NCBI GenBank assembly: GCA_026261815.1
Contig: JAMPIT010000258.1
Coordinates: 9,849,501 to 9,913,500, forward strand
Length of the DNA: 64,000 nucleotides
Reading direction: 5' to 3'
Source of the DNA: Monarcha castaneiventris obscurior
Taxonomy: Eukaryota; Chordata; Aves; Passeriformes; Monarchidae
Shown here: piece by piece, positions 32,075 through 43,492 of the stretch
How positions within the stretch are numbered: position 1 is the first letter of the stretch
Layout of the letters: the number at the start of each line of letters is the position of its first letter
Made by a program: the position numbers and the translations under genes
The notes under the pieces: generated by a model
What the model saw: only the letters and a program-made list of their open reading frames with translations
Told to the model about the DNA's origin: nothing
The model's database searches: none

Positions 32075-32190
32075 TAGCTCCACCGAAATGGAGCCTCAAA
32101 AAATTTTACGACACTCGTGTTTGTTCCTCTCCACGGAAATCTTTAGTAAAAGGCGAAAGACTTATACGATCTGAAGAGAAACCGGAGTAT
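32075..32190 (-). ncRNA. RNU5: U5 spliceosomal snRNA, copy 3
   Basis: Reads from 32190 downward: ATACTCCGG (a T-to-C change at base 7 relative to copies 1, 2 and 5), loop CGCCTTTTACTAAAG, Sm site AAATTTTTTGAGG, and 3' hairpin GGCTCC/GGAGC. The stem has an A-to-G change (TATAAGTCTTTCGCC). The variable hairpin (ACACGAGTGT) keeps pairing although its sequence differs from copy 1. A 3' box (GGTTGAAAAATAGTTC) follows. Promoter elements are intact. Confidence 0.93.
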
Positions 32191-32241
32191 AATCACAGAC
32201 TACCTCTCCAACAAGCCGCCTTCCGCTCCATCCCGCGTAAA

Positions 32242-32414
32242 TCAGGGCGACACCCCTTCGCCCGCCACTCCCGGCCCCGTATCCCCGGCCCGGCATCCCC
32301 GGCCCGGCCCGGCCGCACGGGACGCACTCACCGGACAGCCTCCAGAGCCCGGACGGGGCAGCGGCCGCAACGCCGGACACCGGCGGGGCCGCGGGGCACC
32401 CTGGGCATGCAAAT
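32242..32414 (-). promoter_or_regulatory. U5 copy 3 promoter (octamer and PSE)
   Basis: Minus strand ATTTGCAT octamer at 32414-32407 and PSE-like GTCGCCCTGATTTACG beginning at 32251, 61 nt upstream of the RNA start. The PSE matches that of copy 2. Confidence 0.8.
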
Positions 32415-32629
32415 TAGGCCGGTAACGAGGCGCCGGTAATGAGTAGGAAGAGCCCGGGGCGGGGACGGGCGGGGCACGCTGGTGCCGGAGCGGACCCGGT
32501 GTCACCACGGTCCGAATCGCGTTGGATCGCTTATAAACGCCGGTCCCACGCGTCAGTGCTATAATCCAACAACAACCCATGCCATACATGTTTCCCTCAA
32601 TACTTTCTCTTTCTTTAACCAGATTAAGG

Positions 32630-32746
32630 ATAGCTCCACCGAAATGGAGCCTCTAAAAATTTTTCAAGACTCGTACTTGTTCCTCTCCACGGAAATCTTT
32701 AGTAAAAGGCGAAAGATTTATACGATTTGAAGAGAAACCGGAGTAT
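32630..32746 (-). ncRNA. RNU5: U5 spliceosomal snRNA, copy 4 (most divergent)
   Basis: Starts ATACTCCGG at 32746 and keeps the loop CGCCTTTTACTAAAG. It differs from the other copies at TTCAAATCG (others TTCAGATCG), in the variable segment (CAAGTACGAGTCTTG, still able to pair CAAG/CTTG) and at the Sm site (AAATTTTTAGAGG instead of AAATTTTTTGAGG). The 3' hairpin is intact, and a 3' box-like GGTTAAAGAAAGAG follows. Either a variant U5 or an early-stage pseudogene; the intact PSE favours a gene. Confidence 0.88.
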
Positions 32747-32795
32747 AATCGTGCATCTTCCCGCACATATGCTCACTCGCGGTTGCTGCCCCATA

Positions 32796-32985
32796 GGACA
32801 CGGCGACCCTCACTCGGTTCGTTCCCCCACTTCCCACTCCTTCCGGCGCCTCACCCGGCTCGGCACCGGGCCCCCGCGGCTCCCACAGCCCGGATGGCCC
32901 GAGCCCACGGCCACGCCGGCTCGGAGCGGCGGCGCTCGGCGGGGCCGGCCCGGCGCTGCCCGCACGGCATCCCGGGTATGCTGAT
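32796..32985 (-). promoter_or_regulatory. U5 copy 4 promoter
   Basis: PSE-like GTCGCCGTGTCC begins at 32807, 61 nt upstream of the RNA, and is identical to that of copy 1 over 12 bases. The distal octamer is degenerate (ATCAGCAT, 32985-32978), followed by CCCGGGATGCCG, resembling a ZNF143 core. Confidence 0.7.
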
Positions 32986-33261
32986 CACACCAAGCGGAGG
33001 AGGCGGCCCGCCCCGAACAAGCCCGGTGCTTCCTGCCCTCCTGCCGGCGAGGGCGGAGCGGAGCGGGGCAGCTGGGGACAAAGCGAGGGGTAGTGGACGA
33101 GGACCCCGCGGCGCTCGGGTGTCGTCGCATCGTCGGCGCGGGCAGCACCACGCAGAGGCAAAAAGTCGGCTCCGAGAAAGGCCACCGTGCGCCGCCGTCA
33201 CGGACCGGAGCTCGGCAGCGGGAGGGCCCCACGCATGGTGCTGAGCTCCGGGCGGGCACTA

Positions 33262-33530
33262 ACACCACCCCCATCCCCCCAGGCGGGCCTGGATGCCCGG
33301 GACTTTGGGGCAGCTCCCCGGCTGCCGCTTCTCCCGGAGTGCGAACCGCCGGCTCGCAGCCGCTCCGCTGCATCGCCCGGGCCGGGAGAAGGGGCTGCCG
33401 AGCCTCCCGGGTCATCGCGCACCTTCTGACCGCACCAGGGTAAGGAGGGGGCCGCCCTGGCGGGGGTAGAGGCGGTGCGGAGAGACCCTGAATGCAGGGT
33501 CCGTGCTGCCGGCACTCAGAGGCAGCGGCG
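33262..33530 (-). repeat. Right arm of a near-identical inverted repeat
   Basis: Reverse complement of 9690-9960 with about three substitutions, placed downstream of U5 copy 5. On the plus strand it holds a possible splice donor, CAGG/GTAAGG, near 33441, reading toward the U5 gene. Together with the U5 copies it forms the outer inverted repeat around KIF2C. Confidence 0.85.
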
Positions 33531-33652
33531 CCGGAGACAACAGAAGCAGGTTCCGCTTGCACTCTCAGACAATCGCATATACAACAGACTGAGTTAGAAC
33601 CGAATGAACTGGGCGTAATGGTTAAGTTCGTTCTATTTTTAACCAATAAAAG

Positions 33653-33769
33653 ATAGCTCCACCGAGATGGAGCCTCAAAAAATTTCTCGACACTCGTGCC
33701 TGTTCCTCTCCACGGAAATCTTTAGTAAAAGGCGAAAGATTTATACGATCTGAAGAGAAACCAGAGTAT
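33653..33769 (-). ncRNA. RNU5: U5 spliceosomal snRNA, copy 5
   Basis: Almost identical to copy 1: ATACTCTGG start at 33769, loop CGCCTTTTACTAAAG, variable hairpin GGCACGAGTGTC, Sm site AAATTTTTTGAGG, and 3' hairpin GGCTCCATCTCGGTGGAGC. The downstream TTATTGGTTAAAAATAGAAC containing the 3' box is also the same as in copy 1. The promoter is intact. Confidence 0.95.
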
Positions 33770-33819
33770 ACTTGGAGATGCCCCCTCGAGAGCTACCGGT
33801 CCACGACTGTCCTTCTGTA

Positions 33820-33989
33820 GGTTACAGCGACCGCATCGGCGCCCAGGTCTGACCCTGTCCTGCCCCATCCCGTTCTCCCGGGAGCGGACACAGCCCGACC
33901 TTACACCGGACCGGCGGTATCGGGCAGCGGCGGCCCAAAATTTACCGTGTTTGCGGCACCGGCGCGCGGTGCACTCTGGGTATGCAAAT
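33820..33989 (-). promoter_or_regulatory. U5 copy 5 promoter (octamer and PSE)
   Basis: Minus strand ATTTGCAT octamer at 33989-33982, preceded by ATTAGTATTCAGGGTA, which resembles the duplicated block upstream of copy 1. PSE-like GTCGCTGTAACC begins at 33831, 62 nt upstream of the RNA. Confidence 0.8.
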
Positions 33990-34158
33990 TACCCTGAATA
34001 CTAATAAGGCGCCGACCGCACCCGGCTCCTTCTCGGCCGCAGCCAGGCAGGATCGGGCCCCCAGGGACACCCGGCCGAGAGCTCCTGTGCCTGCCCTTCG
34101 CCCCCGGCACTTTCCCAGGCCAGCCCCACACCACCCAGGGTGGGTAGATAGATCCTAC

Positions 34159-36219
34159 CTTCGTCCTGGACCTGCAGGTGTACTGAACACAGTACACCCA
34201 GCATGGGCTCCATGAGCACACAGGGCACCTCTCCCATCACATCCTGGGGGGAAAGGGCAGAGTGACAGGGACAGTCTGCACACAGTTCTCCAGGCTGTTC
34301 TCCTCCAGGCGGCAGGGCTGCTCAGTGCAGCCACAATGCCAAGGAGAAAGGCACAGCTCCTGCCTGAGCAGGGATGGACAGAGGTGGTAACACTGCCCCG
34401 TGCCCCCAGCAAGGCCCACACCTCACTGCATGACCCTGAGCATCTGCAGAGCCCCATGCTGGGCCTGGGGGGAGGAACAAAACAGCACGGCTATGAGGCC
34501 TTGGGAATCTTGGCTCTGGAACTTGGGATTGCTGTGGCCCAAAGAGTCCAGCAGAACCTGTGCATCTTTTTGATCTTCTGCTGAGTTGGAGGCGCTTAAG
34601 AACTTGGTGAGGCCTTGCATGCTCATGCAGAGAAAGAGATGCCAACTTGTGTGTGTGGATGAACCTGGATCAGCCGCCTGGGCTGTTTCACTGTCACTCT
34701 GAGAGAACCCAGTACTGCATCCCACTTGAAGTGTGCCTCAAACAGCCAGAAGAAAATTTCTCTGTCCTTGTCAGGAGCCACAGCTAGAAAATCAGTTAGC
34801 AAAATTCTCAGCTGGAGTAAGTAGCCAAGGAAGACCCTTCTGCGGGCATTTACAGAAACAGAGTCTGGCACTGGCACCCCAACAGAGTTGCTACAGATCC
34901 CACTATTGAGCCTCCTGCTTTGTCTCTCTTGGAGGAAGCTGTGACAGCATGTATCACCCCATGGCCTCTGAGAATGTCCTCTAAACTACAGAACTAACAG
35001 GGTTTGGCTTCCACTACCCAGAAGGAAAAACAGGAAGAAGTTATAATGCTCTTTCAAAAGATACAAGCCACAAAACTCTCCCACTCTGGAGAGGAACTCT
35101 GGGAAAGTTTGCAGTAGGTGAATGCTGCAGGTAAGGATGGAAACTGTTTTGTGGTTTTAACAGGAGGAATTGCGACCAGCAAGGCAGCAATATAGCACCA
35201 AAATGACTGTGAAGAAAGTGAGCTTGTTAAAAAACGAGAGGGGATGAAATGCAACTGCTCAACAATAGCTGAGACTCTGAACTTCCAGCTGGAGCAGCAC
35301 TGCTGAATCTGCTATCTGCAGGCAGAGGGAAGGGAGTGGCTGAGTGCAGCAAGCAGCCCCAGGGGCCAGGGGTCAGGGAGAACATCCTCGCCTCAATCAG
35401 GACAAAGCACAAATGGACATGCTGCGTACCACAGCTTTCACAAAGGAGCTCCTTATACTCCCTGCCAGTGTCTCCAGTGAGCAACAGCAGCTTTACAGAC
35501 TCTCTTTTGTCCTCTTCTTTCATGTGGTTCAGCCCCAGTATTTCCAGAGGAATCAAGACACCTCTGTTCTCCAAAAATTCGGTAAGGTATCTGTGGCTGC
35601 AGGGCTGCAAGAATAGGGGGAACAAGGCCAGAAGTGTCACTTGCCTTGGAGCCCATCTTCCTCTGCCAGCATGCCGTGTCCTGGGAGCCATCACCTCCTA
35701 TCTCACTGCAGTGGGTAGAGGTCTGAACTGGGTACTGTCTCTGCAGAAGAGCACGGACCCTCCTCTTACAGGCAGGCAGAGGCAGCATACTCATCCAAAT
35801 GTGAGAAAACCCACTAATTCTAGATTCCTGAGAGATGGGTTACATGGCTCTCCCTTCAGTTCCATCTTTCGATAACCAGGTTGTTTTTTAAACCTGCAGA
35901 ATGTGGCTGGATGTGGATGTCTCAGTACAAAAGCTTATTCTTTAAACAAATTTTCAGTAGAGATCTTGCCCATCCTCTCCATCTCACTACCACACAGCAC
36001 CTCCAGCTGTCCAAGGAAACAGATGCATCATCCTGAGCCACACTGTTAGGTGAGCCAGAATCAAGCTGGCTCCCTGGGAACTCCAGCTCCAGCTCTGGCT
36101 CTGCCTTGCTTTTAATTAAGCTGTTCAGGATGCAACTTTGAGCAACTTTGTGGGCACTATCCCATTCCTGCAAGAAAACCATGATGGCTAATGGCTTCCT
36201 GCTCTTTGACAGATGCCAT
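34159..36219 (-). pseudogene. ARMH1: ARMH1, frameshifted and 3'-truncated
   Basis: Four blocks on the minus strand resemble human ARMH1 (C1orf228, armadillo-like helical protein of unknown function) as I remember it. Block 1 (about 36219-36025): MASVKEQEAIS, then FLQEWDSAHKVAQ and GASLILAHLTVWLR, each in a different frame, consistent with 2-nt losses. Block 2 (35596-35430): HRYLTEFLENRGVLIPLEIL through KELLCESCG, open. Block 3 (about 34622-34437): LTKFLSASNSAEDQ through MLRVMQ; the donor reads CA/gtgagg, so joining shifts frame. Block 4 (34243-34159): DVMGEVPCVLMEPMLGVL. The human exon between blocks 1 and 2 and everything after block 4 were not found. The remnant stops about 390 bp from U5 copy 5. 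The gene keeps the human orientation relative to TMEM53 (head to head). Some lesions could be misjudged exon ends. Confidence 0.65.
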
Positions 36220-38430
36220 GATCTTTTCTGCCTAGAGAAAAATGAGAAAGAAGTTTTAAAAGGTCTGTGAAGAAAGACTGTACTAATGAATTACCACTAG
36301 AATCACGTTAAAAATCTCTGGCAAATAATATTAAAGCACTTAGTAACCATTTAATCTCATTTTCTCTTATACTCATTTCATAGATAGGAAAACAGGCAAA
36401 AGGAGAGTTTCTGGTATGCCTGAAGCTGCACAATGAATCTGTGACAGACTTGAGATTATTTTCCAGGGCAGGTGGTTTCACTACAGGAGCTCTCTTCTCT
36501 GCTAATAAAGTCATTTTGATGTTACCCATTACCCCGGCTCTGTTTCTCACTAGCCTCATGATATGAACACTGCATCTCATATCTGACCTGCCAGAGAATA
36601 AATAGAGTGAAATGAGCGCAGAAATAGGTATGGATTTATGGGGAGTGACAGGGTCAAGGGGGCTATAAATGCCTGTTAGTACAGCAGCACAGCCCTCACT
36701 CATGTGCTAGAATGACAGCCATGTGGACTGGGCCCACATCCACCCCAGGAATATGTGCCTGGCCTTGGCAGTGGGAAAGTGCTTTGGCACCCTTCAGCAT
36801 GACAGACATTTGCTCTGTTTTTCCCTATCTAATTTTCCTGGCATGTTTTTTAAACAATCTAAGAAAAGCTAAAGTGGTAAGAGCTATAGGCAAGAAGACA
36901 GAAGCTCCAGAAACATTCCTTGTCTGCAGTTCCTTCTGTTTCCTCACACAGGTATTAAACAAAGAAACCCACATTTTGCCAAGTGTCTTTGGCACACTTC
37001 TGGCTCAGTATGATATCCCCTAGTGCAGCTTGACAAATGTGAAGGTGCACTTAGTAAGGGAGATGAAATGTCAGGGATTAAGCTCTGCATTTGTGTGGCA
37101 ATCCCACAGCTGTGCACGCCTTGGCTGGAGGACACTGACCAGTGCCAAGGAGCCTCGCAGTGAAACACCAGGATCTGTGTCCACACACAGATGCAGAAAG
37201 AGGGATAAGGTCACAAACAGCAGCATTGTCCTCAACCAAGCTGTATCAACATGCCTAAGGATAAGAAAGGAATTCACAGTTTGTCTAGTGCACTTCTTGG
37301 ACTTCCTACCTAACAAAAGCACCATTTTAAGTTTTATTTAAGTGCAGTTTATGAGAAAAAGAGTTAAAATGACACAAAATCTCTGTGTTTCAGAATAAGA
37401 AGTTTCTTTCAATGTAATACAAATCATCAAGATTAGTAATTTCCTATCTATAAAGTTCTTAAGCCTTTTCTCCTAGTATCTGGAGCAAAATTTCAAATTA
37501 GTTCCAAAACATCCCCAAAATACCTGCTCAAAAGTAACTTTCTACTCCTATTATCTGAACCAGATACCAGATACCAACAACTATGATGTGAACATGTATC
37601 TCAGTGCCTAAAAACAAACAAGTAAAGTCTTCAAAAAGCTGGCAAAGAAACAATGCTTGAGAATTAAGATGAGATGAAATTTCATTTGGGAATTAACGGT
37701 CTGTGCTCTGTAAGGCATCTGTGTCCTTGGCAGGGCATTTTCAGGACCTCCTTTGCAGGGAAACAGGTTTAAAATAAATCCATTTTCCCAAAATAGTTGT
37801 GATTGAAAATGTTATTAGCCATAACAAATGTTAGTGCTGACAGGAGAATGGCCTGTTAGGGGCCTCTGCTGAAACAGTCAAGTGAAAGTCATATTTCACA
37901 TTATTGCAAGCATTTTCCTGTGATTTACAGAATATTTGTGAAACATTACTTACAAGGCATATGATTGATATTGAGAGAACAGCTCGTGTGTAGGGGGAAT
38001 CTGTATTTCACAGAGACTGTTTGCCTGAAATTTACAGTCCCATAAAGTGCTCCTCTGTCCTCAACAGAGATCTAGTTAAAAGAACTTTACAGTCTGAAAC
38101 ATCCCAAAATTGATTCTAAATTAACGTTTCCATATTTATGTTTAAGATGCTGGTGGTGTAATGCTCTCCCTTTTTTATTATAAAGCTGCAGTAACTCTTC
38201 CCCCACCCTGCCACTCCTCAGAAATACCAGCACCAGCCTCTGGATGTGAGGATTTTAGTGATATGAAGAGCTTGCTTATGAATCAATGGCAAAAAAAAAG
38301 AAGTTTGAAACAATGATGACATGGCTTCAGAGGATACAGTGGTGTCTGTCTCTGGCTGCTGTAATAATAGCATCTGCTGACACAGGAGTCTTTAAGCCAA
38401 CATTGCAAAGTACCCTGAAAATGTACATTA
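36220..38430. other. Intergenic between ARMH1 remnant and TMEM53
   Basis: AT-rich sequence without recognisable genes. A stretch near 36350-36480 faintly resembles an ancient SINE tail (CATTTCATAGATAGGAAAAC) but is too degraded to call. Confidence 0.4.
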
Positions 38431-38434
38431 ATGT

Positions 38435-38590
38435 TTTTATTATGACCATTTTACATATGGGAACATACAGACACAGGGAAGTTAAATGACTTGCCTGAAC
38501 CGTTTGTCAGTGCTAGCATCAGCATGTAACTCCTGGTTGTTGGCTTCAAACTCTGCTGTCAACAGTGCTGGGCTGCCACCCAGTCCACTG
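38435..38590 (-). mobile_element. Ancient MIR/CORE-SINE remnant
   Basis: Read on the plus strand, ACCATTTTACATATGGGAAC, CACAGGGAAGTTAAATGACT and TGCCTGAACC are recognisable degenerations of the MIR antisense pattern (cattttacagatgaggaaac, cagagaggttaagtaacttg). The tRNA-related end lies toward 38580. MIR-type elements predate the bird-mammal split. Confidence 0.65.
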
Positions 38591-38929
38591 GACCTAATAA
38601 TCAAAACAAGGCTGGGTCAGGGCAGGGCTTTATGCCTGCCAAGAAAAAAACCAGTGATTTAGGAACTGCCTCTGGCAATTCAGCAGTTCTTTACGTCCAG
38701 AGTACTGCTAAATCATCAGATCGAGATCAAAAGGCAAACTGGTGCTGCTTCAGCCTCAGACCGAGTGTGAGGTGCCAGGCAATGATAGCCTTGGAAGGAC
38801 AGAGTGGCAGTGATTTGGTGTTACCTTTGCATCTTGCAACACCAAGATTGTGCCCAGCCTCACGCAGAACTTAGAGCTTGTTTCCCTGGCCGGTTTCCCC
38901 CTTTCCTGGCACATCTCAGGTCCTCCCAT

Positions 38930-39440
38930 GCACAGTGCACCTTCCTCAGTGTACCCCAACATCCCCAGCCCCTCAAGCCACAGTCCCACCAGCCCCTCTC
39001 ACCCACATGTCCTATTGCTAAGCCACAGCCCCAAACCCACCCCTGCACTGCCTCACCCCCAGACAGGCCCTTCCCTGACTCCTGCATCCATCCCAGCCGC
39101 TTCCCCGTCTGAGCCACTGCAGCCTCAGCACTCCCTGCCCCACAGGCCTGATCCATCCCATCCACAGGCCCTGTGCTTCCCCGTACCCCAAACCCCACTC
39201 CAGGCCCTGCAGTCCCTCACACGCTCCGTGCCCAGCCCCTCCTGACCCAAACACCCAGCTCACGGCCAACAACTCCTCTCACCCCTCGTGCCCTCCCTAT
39301 CCCGCGGCCCCCCCGACTGCAATCGCCACTCCACGCCCAACAATTCCCCTCACCGCGGCCCTGCGGCCCCCGCCCGCCCCAGCCGCTCACTGCCGCCCCA
39401 GCCCCAGCCGCTCACTGCCGCCCCAGCCCCTCACTGCCGC
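38930..39440 (+). repeat. C-rich minisatellite upstream of TMEM53
   Basis: Strongly C-biased sequence. Two exact 25-bp units (39381-39405 and 39406-39430, core GCTCACTGCCGCCCCAGC) plus a partial third form a short tandem repeat about 280 bp upstream of the TMEM53 ATG, next to the CpG-rich promoter. Confidence 0.75.
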
Positions 39441-39713
39441 CCCTGCCCCGAGGGGGCGGTTACCCCGCGAAATGACTGACACGCAGCTGAACCAATCGCT
39501 GCCCGGCTTCCCCCTGCCTGCCCAATGGGCGGCCGGCGGGCGGGGCGCCGGGCCGGCGCTAAGGGCGCGTTGCTAAGGAAGTGGGAGGCGGGTAGGGGGC
39601 GGGGCGGGCGGTGGCGCGGGGTGGGCGCTTTCCCTTCCCATTGGCTGCGGGGGCGAGGTGGGCGGGGCTTCCGGCGGCAGGGCGGAAGCGGCGGGCGGTG
39701 CGGGAGCGCGGCC

Positions 39714-42700
39714 ATGGGCACCCGCGGGCTGAGGGCGGCCGTGGTGGAGCTGCAGCCGGGACAGGCCCGCGGTGCGGAGGCGAGCGGCACCGGCGACACC
39801 GGTGACAGCAGCGACTGGCGGGCCTGTGCGGGCGGAGAAGGGGGGAGCGGGCTGGGGCGCGGGAGGAGGAGCCGTGGGGCATGGGTGCTCTGGCAGGTGT
39901 CTGGCGGTCCCTGCAGGACAGCGCAGGACGCTTCCCTTTCCCCCTGGAAGTGGCAGCCGCTGCCGCTGTCTCGCCGAGAGGCGGGAGGAGCGGTGTCGCC
40001 CCCCGTGGGGATCGGTTCGGTGCTGGCTTTGGGTCCCTGGAGAGCGGTGGGAGCTGCAGGGGTGAAGCTGTGCTGTCCTGCAGAGCCTAGGCAGTGAAAC
40101 CGGCGTGAGGCAACACCCGTAACGGACCGAGAAGTCAAGCTCGTACTTGCTTCACCATTGCCTTTCAACTTTACTAACCAACTTGGTGTAAGTTGTGACT
40201 CGGGCGGGCTGGAGGGCAGCTACTGTAACCTTTGTGATTTATTTCAGAAGGCAGTGCAGAGAGAGAGCCTGCCGAGGGCCAGCCTGTGGTGATCCTCCTC
40301 GGCTGGGCCGGCTGCCAGGACAAATACCTGGCCAAATACAGCGCAATCTACAGCCAGAAGGTGAGTAGCTTGTCTGTATTCTCGTGACACTGTCATACTG
40401 TGAAACTGCCTTTTCACTGCATGTCGGTGAAGTCTCTCTGAAGCCTCTCTCGGTCTCAGTCATGGGGAGTGAGTGAGTGAGTGAGAGTTCTCCTGTCATT
40501 GAAAGCTCCTTGTCTCCCACAGCCCGGGCAGTGTTATCTAACAGCTGCTGATGTCACCTTTGTGTGTGCAGCCAAGACAGAAATACTTCCTTGGAGAAAC
40601 TTTCAGCTGTTCTGTGACTCACTGAAGTATTTTATGGCTTTTAAAATTGTGGGATTATTCAGGAATGACGTGAACTGTGTTAGTTTTCCAAACAGGTAAA
40701 CATGCAGGGAAAGATTCTGTGTTTACTGCTTGCAGTTAGGCCGCAGCACAGACTTGGTGAGGCTGGGGTGGGAACTGACAGAACACATCAGCATCTGTCG
40801 TGCCTTTGGCTCTTCCTTCCTGTGAAAATGATTCATCTAAATGTTGTAAGCCAAACTGATTTTATCCTGTCTGTGAAACAGGCATCCTGTGATAGTCATA
40901 GCTGCTCACTAGGAATTCCTTGTGTTTGAACTAGAGAGATCTGTCCTGCTGACAGTCCCCTAAATTATGATCTTTTCCTTTCTAAAACTGTATTTTACTG
41001 GAATGACCCCAGCTTGTAGCATGGGAACCCAGTGAAACATTAGATTTTTTTTTTTTTCTTGGTCAGTATACAAGGAATCTTGTATTTATCCAAATCTGTT
41101 CCAGCTATAGGTGGTAAAGTTTGTACATTAACAAGCCTATTGTTAATGTGTAATCCAGTGCAGGAGTCATTAATTGGCTTGATCTAGTGAAGAATTAGTT
41201 GTTAAGTGGCTTTAAGATGCTGCTGAGCAGATGAAGAGCACGTTACAGGGCAGCATGACAACTTCTTGGAAAATATTTTTCTCTGAGAAAGATCACAGAA
41301 ATGGGAAAGGAGAGGATGGGTTTTCTTAGCTCACTAAGAGGAAGTGGCTGTAACCATGGTAAAATGGTAGAGAAGGCTTTGATGTGAGAACTTGGTATCC
41401 TCTTGTTCCTTGTTCACTGTTTAGGGTGCTCTGGGGGGGTTGTTTTGGTGACTTTGCTTTGTGCTTGTCAGTGTGTAATGCCCGTGAGCTCAGGTGACAG
41501 AAAAGGTCTAAAACGTTTATAAATGTACTTCCATCTGCTCTATTTTGAAACTTCTCCAAGATCCTGTTTCCAAATCTATACCTAAATGTAAGGCCTTAAG
41601 TGTAAAGGCAGTTGCTTAGGAGTTCTGAGTCCTTGAGCCAGAGCTCTTCCTTTGCACAGCTGGAGCGTTTCAGGAGGGTTTACAAAAATCATGGTGGTGT
41701 TGGTTGGGGGTGAGTCTTAGAGACAGCTGCAAACAAGTGCACCCAAGGAGAGGAGGAAGTTCCTCTTTCTTCTTACATTTGCTTCAGTGTCATGAGCTGG
41801 ATGTGTACCAGAGCAGGCTCCTCTCACCAAAACGGCTGATACTGAAGGTCTGTGAATCAGGGAGAAGGTTTTCTCCTCCTGGGTGCAGATTAACACTCAT
41901 AAAAGTGGGTGGCAGTGTCCCCAGGGGTTGTGCCAGTTAGCACAAGATTTGAAAGGATTTCAGACATGACCAAAGCCAGGCCTCTGCCACTGCAGAGACC
42001 TTTCCATAATCCTGTGTGCTATTATGATTAATGTAATCCCTATTCGTGTCAGTGCCTTGCTGCTGACACTAAAGAATTTCTTCTGACCCCGTGGTTTCTG
42101 TTTGGAAACCTGTCCCAAATTTTCACATTCTTTGTACTGCTGCCTGCCTACTCTCTGTAATTTGCAGCACAGCCTAAATGTGTGTGGGGTCTCTTCCTGT
42201 TGTTCTTAGGGCTGCACCGTCATCCGTTACACGGCTCCATGGAGGATGATATTCTTCTCTGAGACCTTTGGCATCAGATCCCTGCAGACCCCAGCCAGGC
42301 GACTCCTGGAGCTGCTCTTTGACTACAGTGTTGAAAACAGACCGGTTCTTTTCCACGTTTTCAGCAATGGTGGTGTCATGCTGTACCGCTACATCATCGA
42401 GGCGCTCCACACCCACAAGACGTTTAAGAACCTCAGGGTAGCTGGCACCATTTTTGATAGCGCCCCTGGCAGAAGAAACTTGCGAGGAGGCCTTCGTGCC
42501 CTGGCAACTGTCTTGGTCTCCATGAACGTGCTGCTCAAGTATTTCCTGCTGTTCACTTTTGCCAGCACGGCCGTCGTGCTGCGGATCCTGCTCTACCCCC
42601 TGACCCGCTTCATCCACGAGAGCCACTACGATGCCCTGCTGAAAGCGCCCTCGCGCTGGCCTGAGCTCTACCTCTACTCCCAGGCTGATCTCATCATCAA

Positions 42701-42872
42701 GGCCAGCGAGGTTCAGCACATGGCCAGTGCCCGGCAGCAGCTCGGTGTCCCTGTGAAAGCTGTGGACTTCTCGGATTCGGCTCACGTCAGCCACATGCGG
42801 GTGTACCCCATCTATTACCGCAGCCTCTGCACGACTTTCCTGTCTGACTGTGTCGGGGGCTCACCTCCTTAG
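39714..42872 (+). CDS. TMEM53: Transmembrane protein 53, three exons
   Basis: Nuclear-envelope protein of the DUF829 alpha/beta-hydrolase-like family; in mammals it restrains BMP-SMAD signalling in bone-forming cells. Exons 39714-39801, 40248-40360 and 42210-42872 join in phase to 864 nt, 287 aa (human 277, from memory). Family anchors: [23 protein letters not shown] in exon 2 (residues about 42-64), then RYTAPW 73-78, the nucleophile-elbow-like FSNGG 118-122, DSAP 150-153, a hydrophobic segment about 172-197 and [12 protein letters not shown] followed by [11 protein letters not shown] near the C-terminus. Exon 1 is poorly conserved, so its donor (ACCG/gtgaca) was chosen for phase and quality; an upstream donor (CGCG/gtgcgg at 39770-39772) is also in phase. 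The 5' end lies in a CpG-rich region, head to head with the ARMH1 remnant. Confidence 0.93.
40467..40487 (+). repeat. (GTGA)n microsatellite in TMEM53 intron 2
   Basis: About five copies of GTGA/GAGT. Confidence 0.85.
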
Positions 42873-43492
42873 TGCTCTAATGACCTGCAGTGTTTGCCTC
42901 TGCTTTGCTCAGCTCCTGTGGGAAATGTCACCCCCTTTGCTTTTGTGTCTTTGAAGGGAAGAAAGTAGAGTCTTCTTGTTTGGTTTGGGTTTTTTTTTCC
43001 CCCTACTGTCTACAAGTCTGAAAGCCTCCAGCCCGGCCTTTGGACCAGCCACATTAGAGCAGAAAGTAGATACGGATTAATTTAAAGTCCTGAAGGTGAA
43101 ATCCTGTCATGGTTCATGTTGATGTGCTTTACCAAGGTGTCACAGACCAGAATCTCACACTATTATTTGTTTCTTCCTGTCTCTTCTTGTTCTCTGCTTT
43201 CCTTGTTGTCTCTGTCCCTGATGTCCAATGTGCATGTTCTGTTGCTTGTACTAATTTTGCAATACAGCTCTTCCATGTCTTTGTTGTTTTGGTTTTTTTT
43301 TCCTTTTTCTCTCCGCCATTTCTTTTATCTTGCAGTGAGCAAACAAAGCCAAGTCTGCAGGACTTTTTTGCTTTTCTCAGTGCATCCCAGCTCTTGTTGT
43401 ACTCCCCTTGCTGGAGATCAGGCCCTGAAACCAAGCGTAAGATGTGGAGAAGGTGTATGTAGGGCAGTATGACCAGACTGTCATCTGGTTCC

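Noticed and set aside
32810..33646. 278-codon open frame on the minus strand, and a related 183-codon frame at 9420-9971
   Set aside because: The shared part comes from the inverted repeat, not from protein conservation. The frames overlap U5 promoters and a U5 gene, and composition is CpG-island-like.
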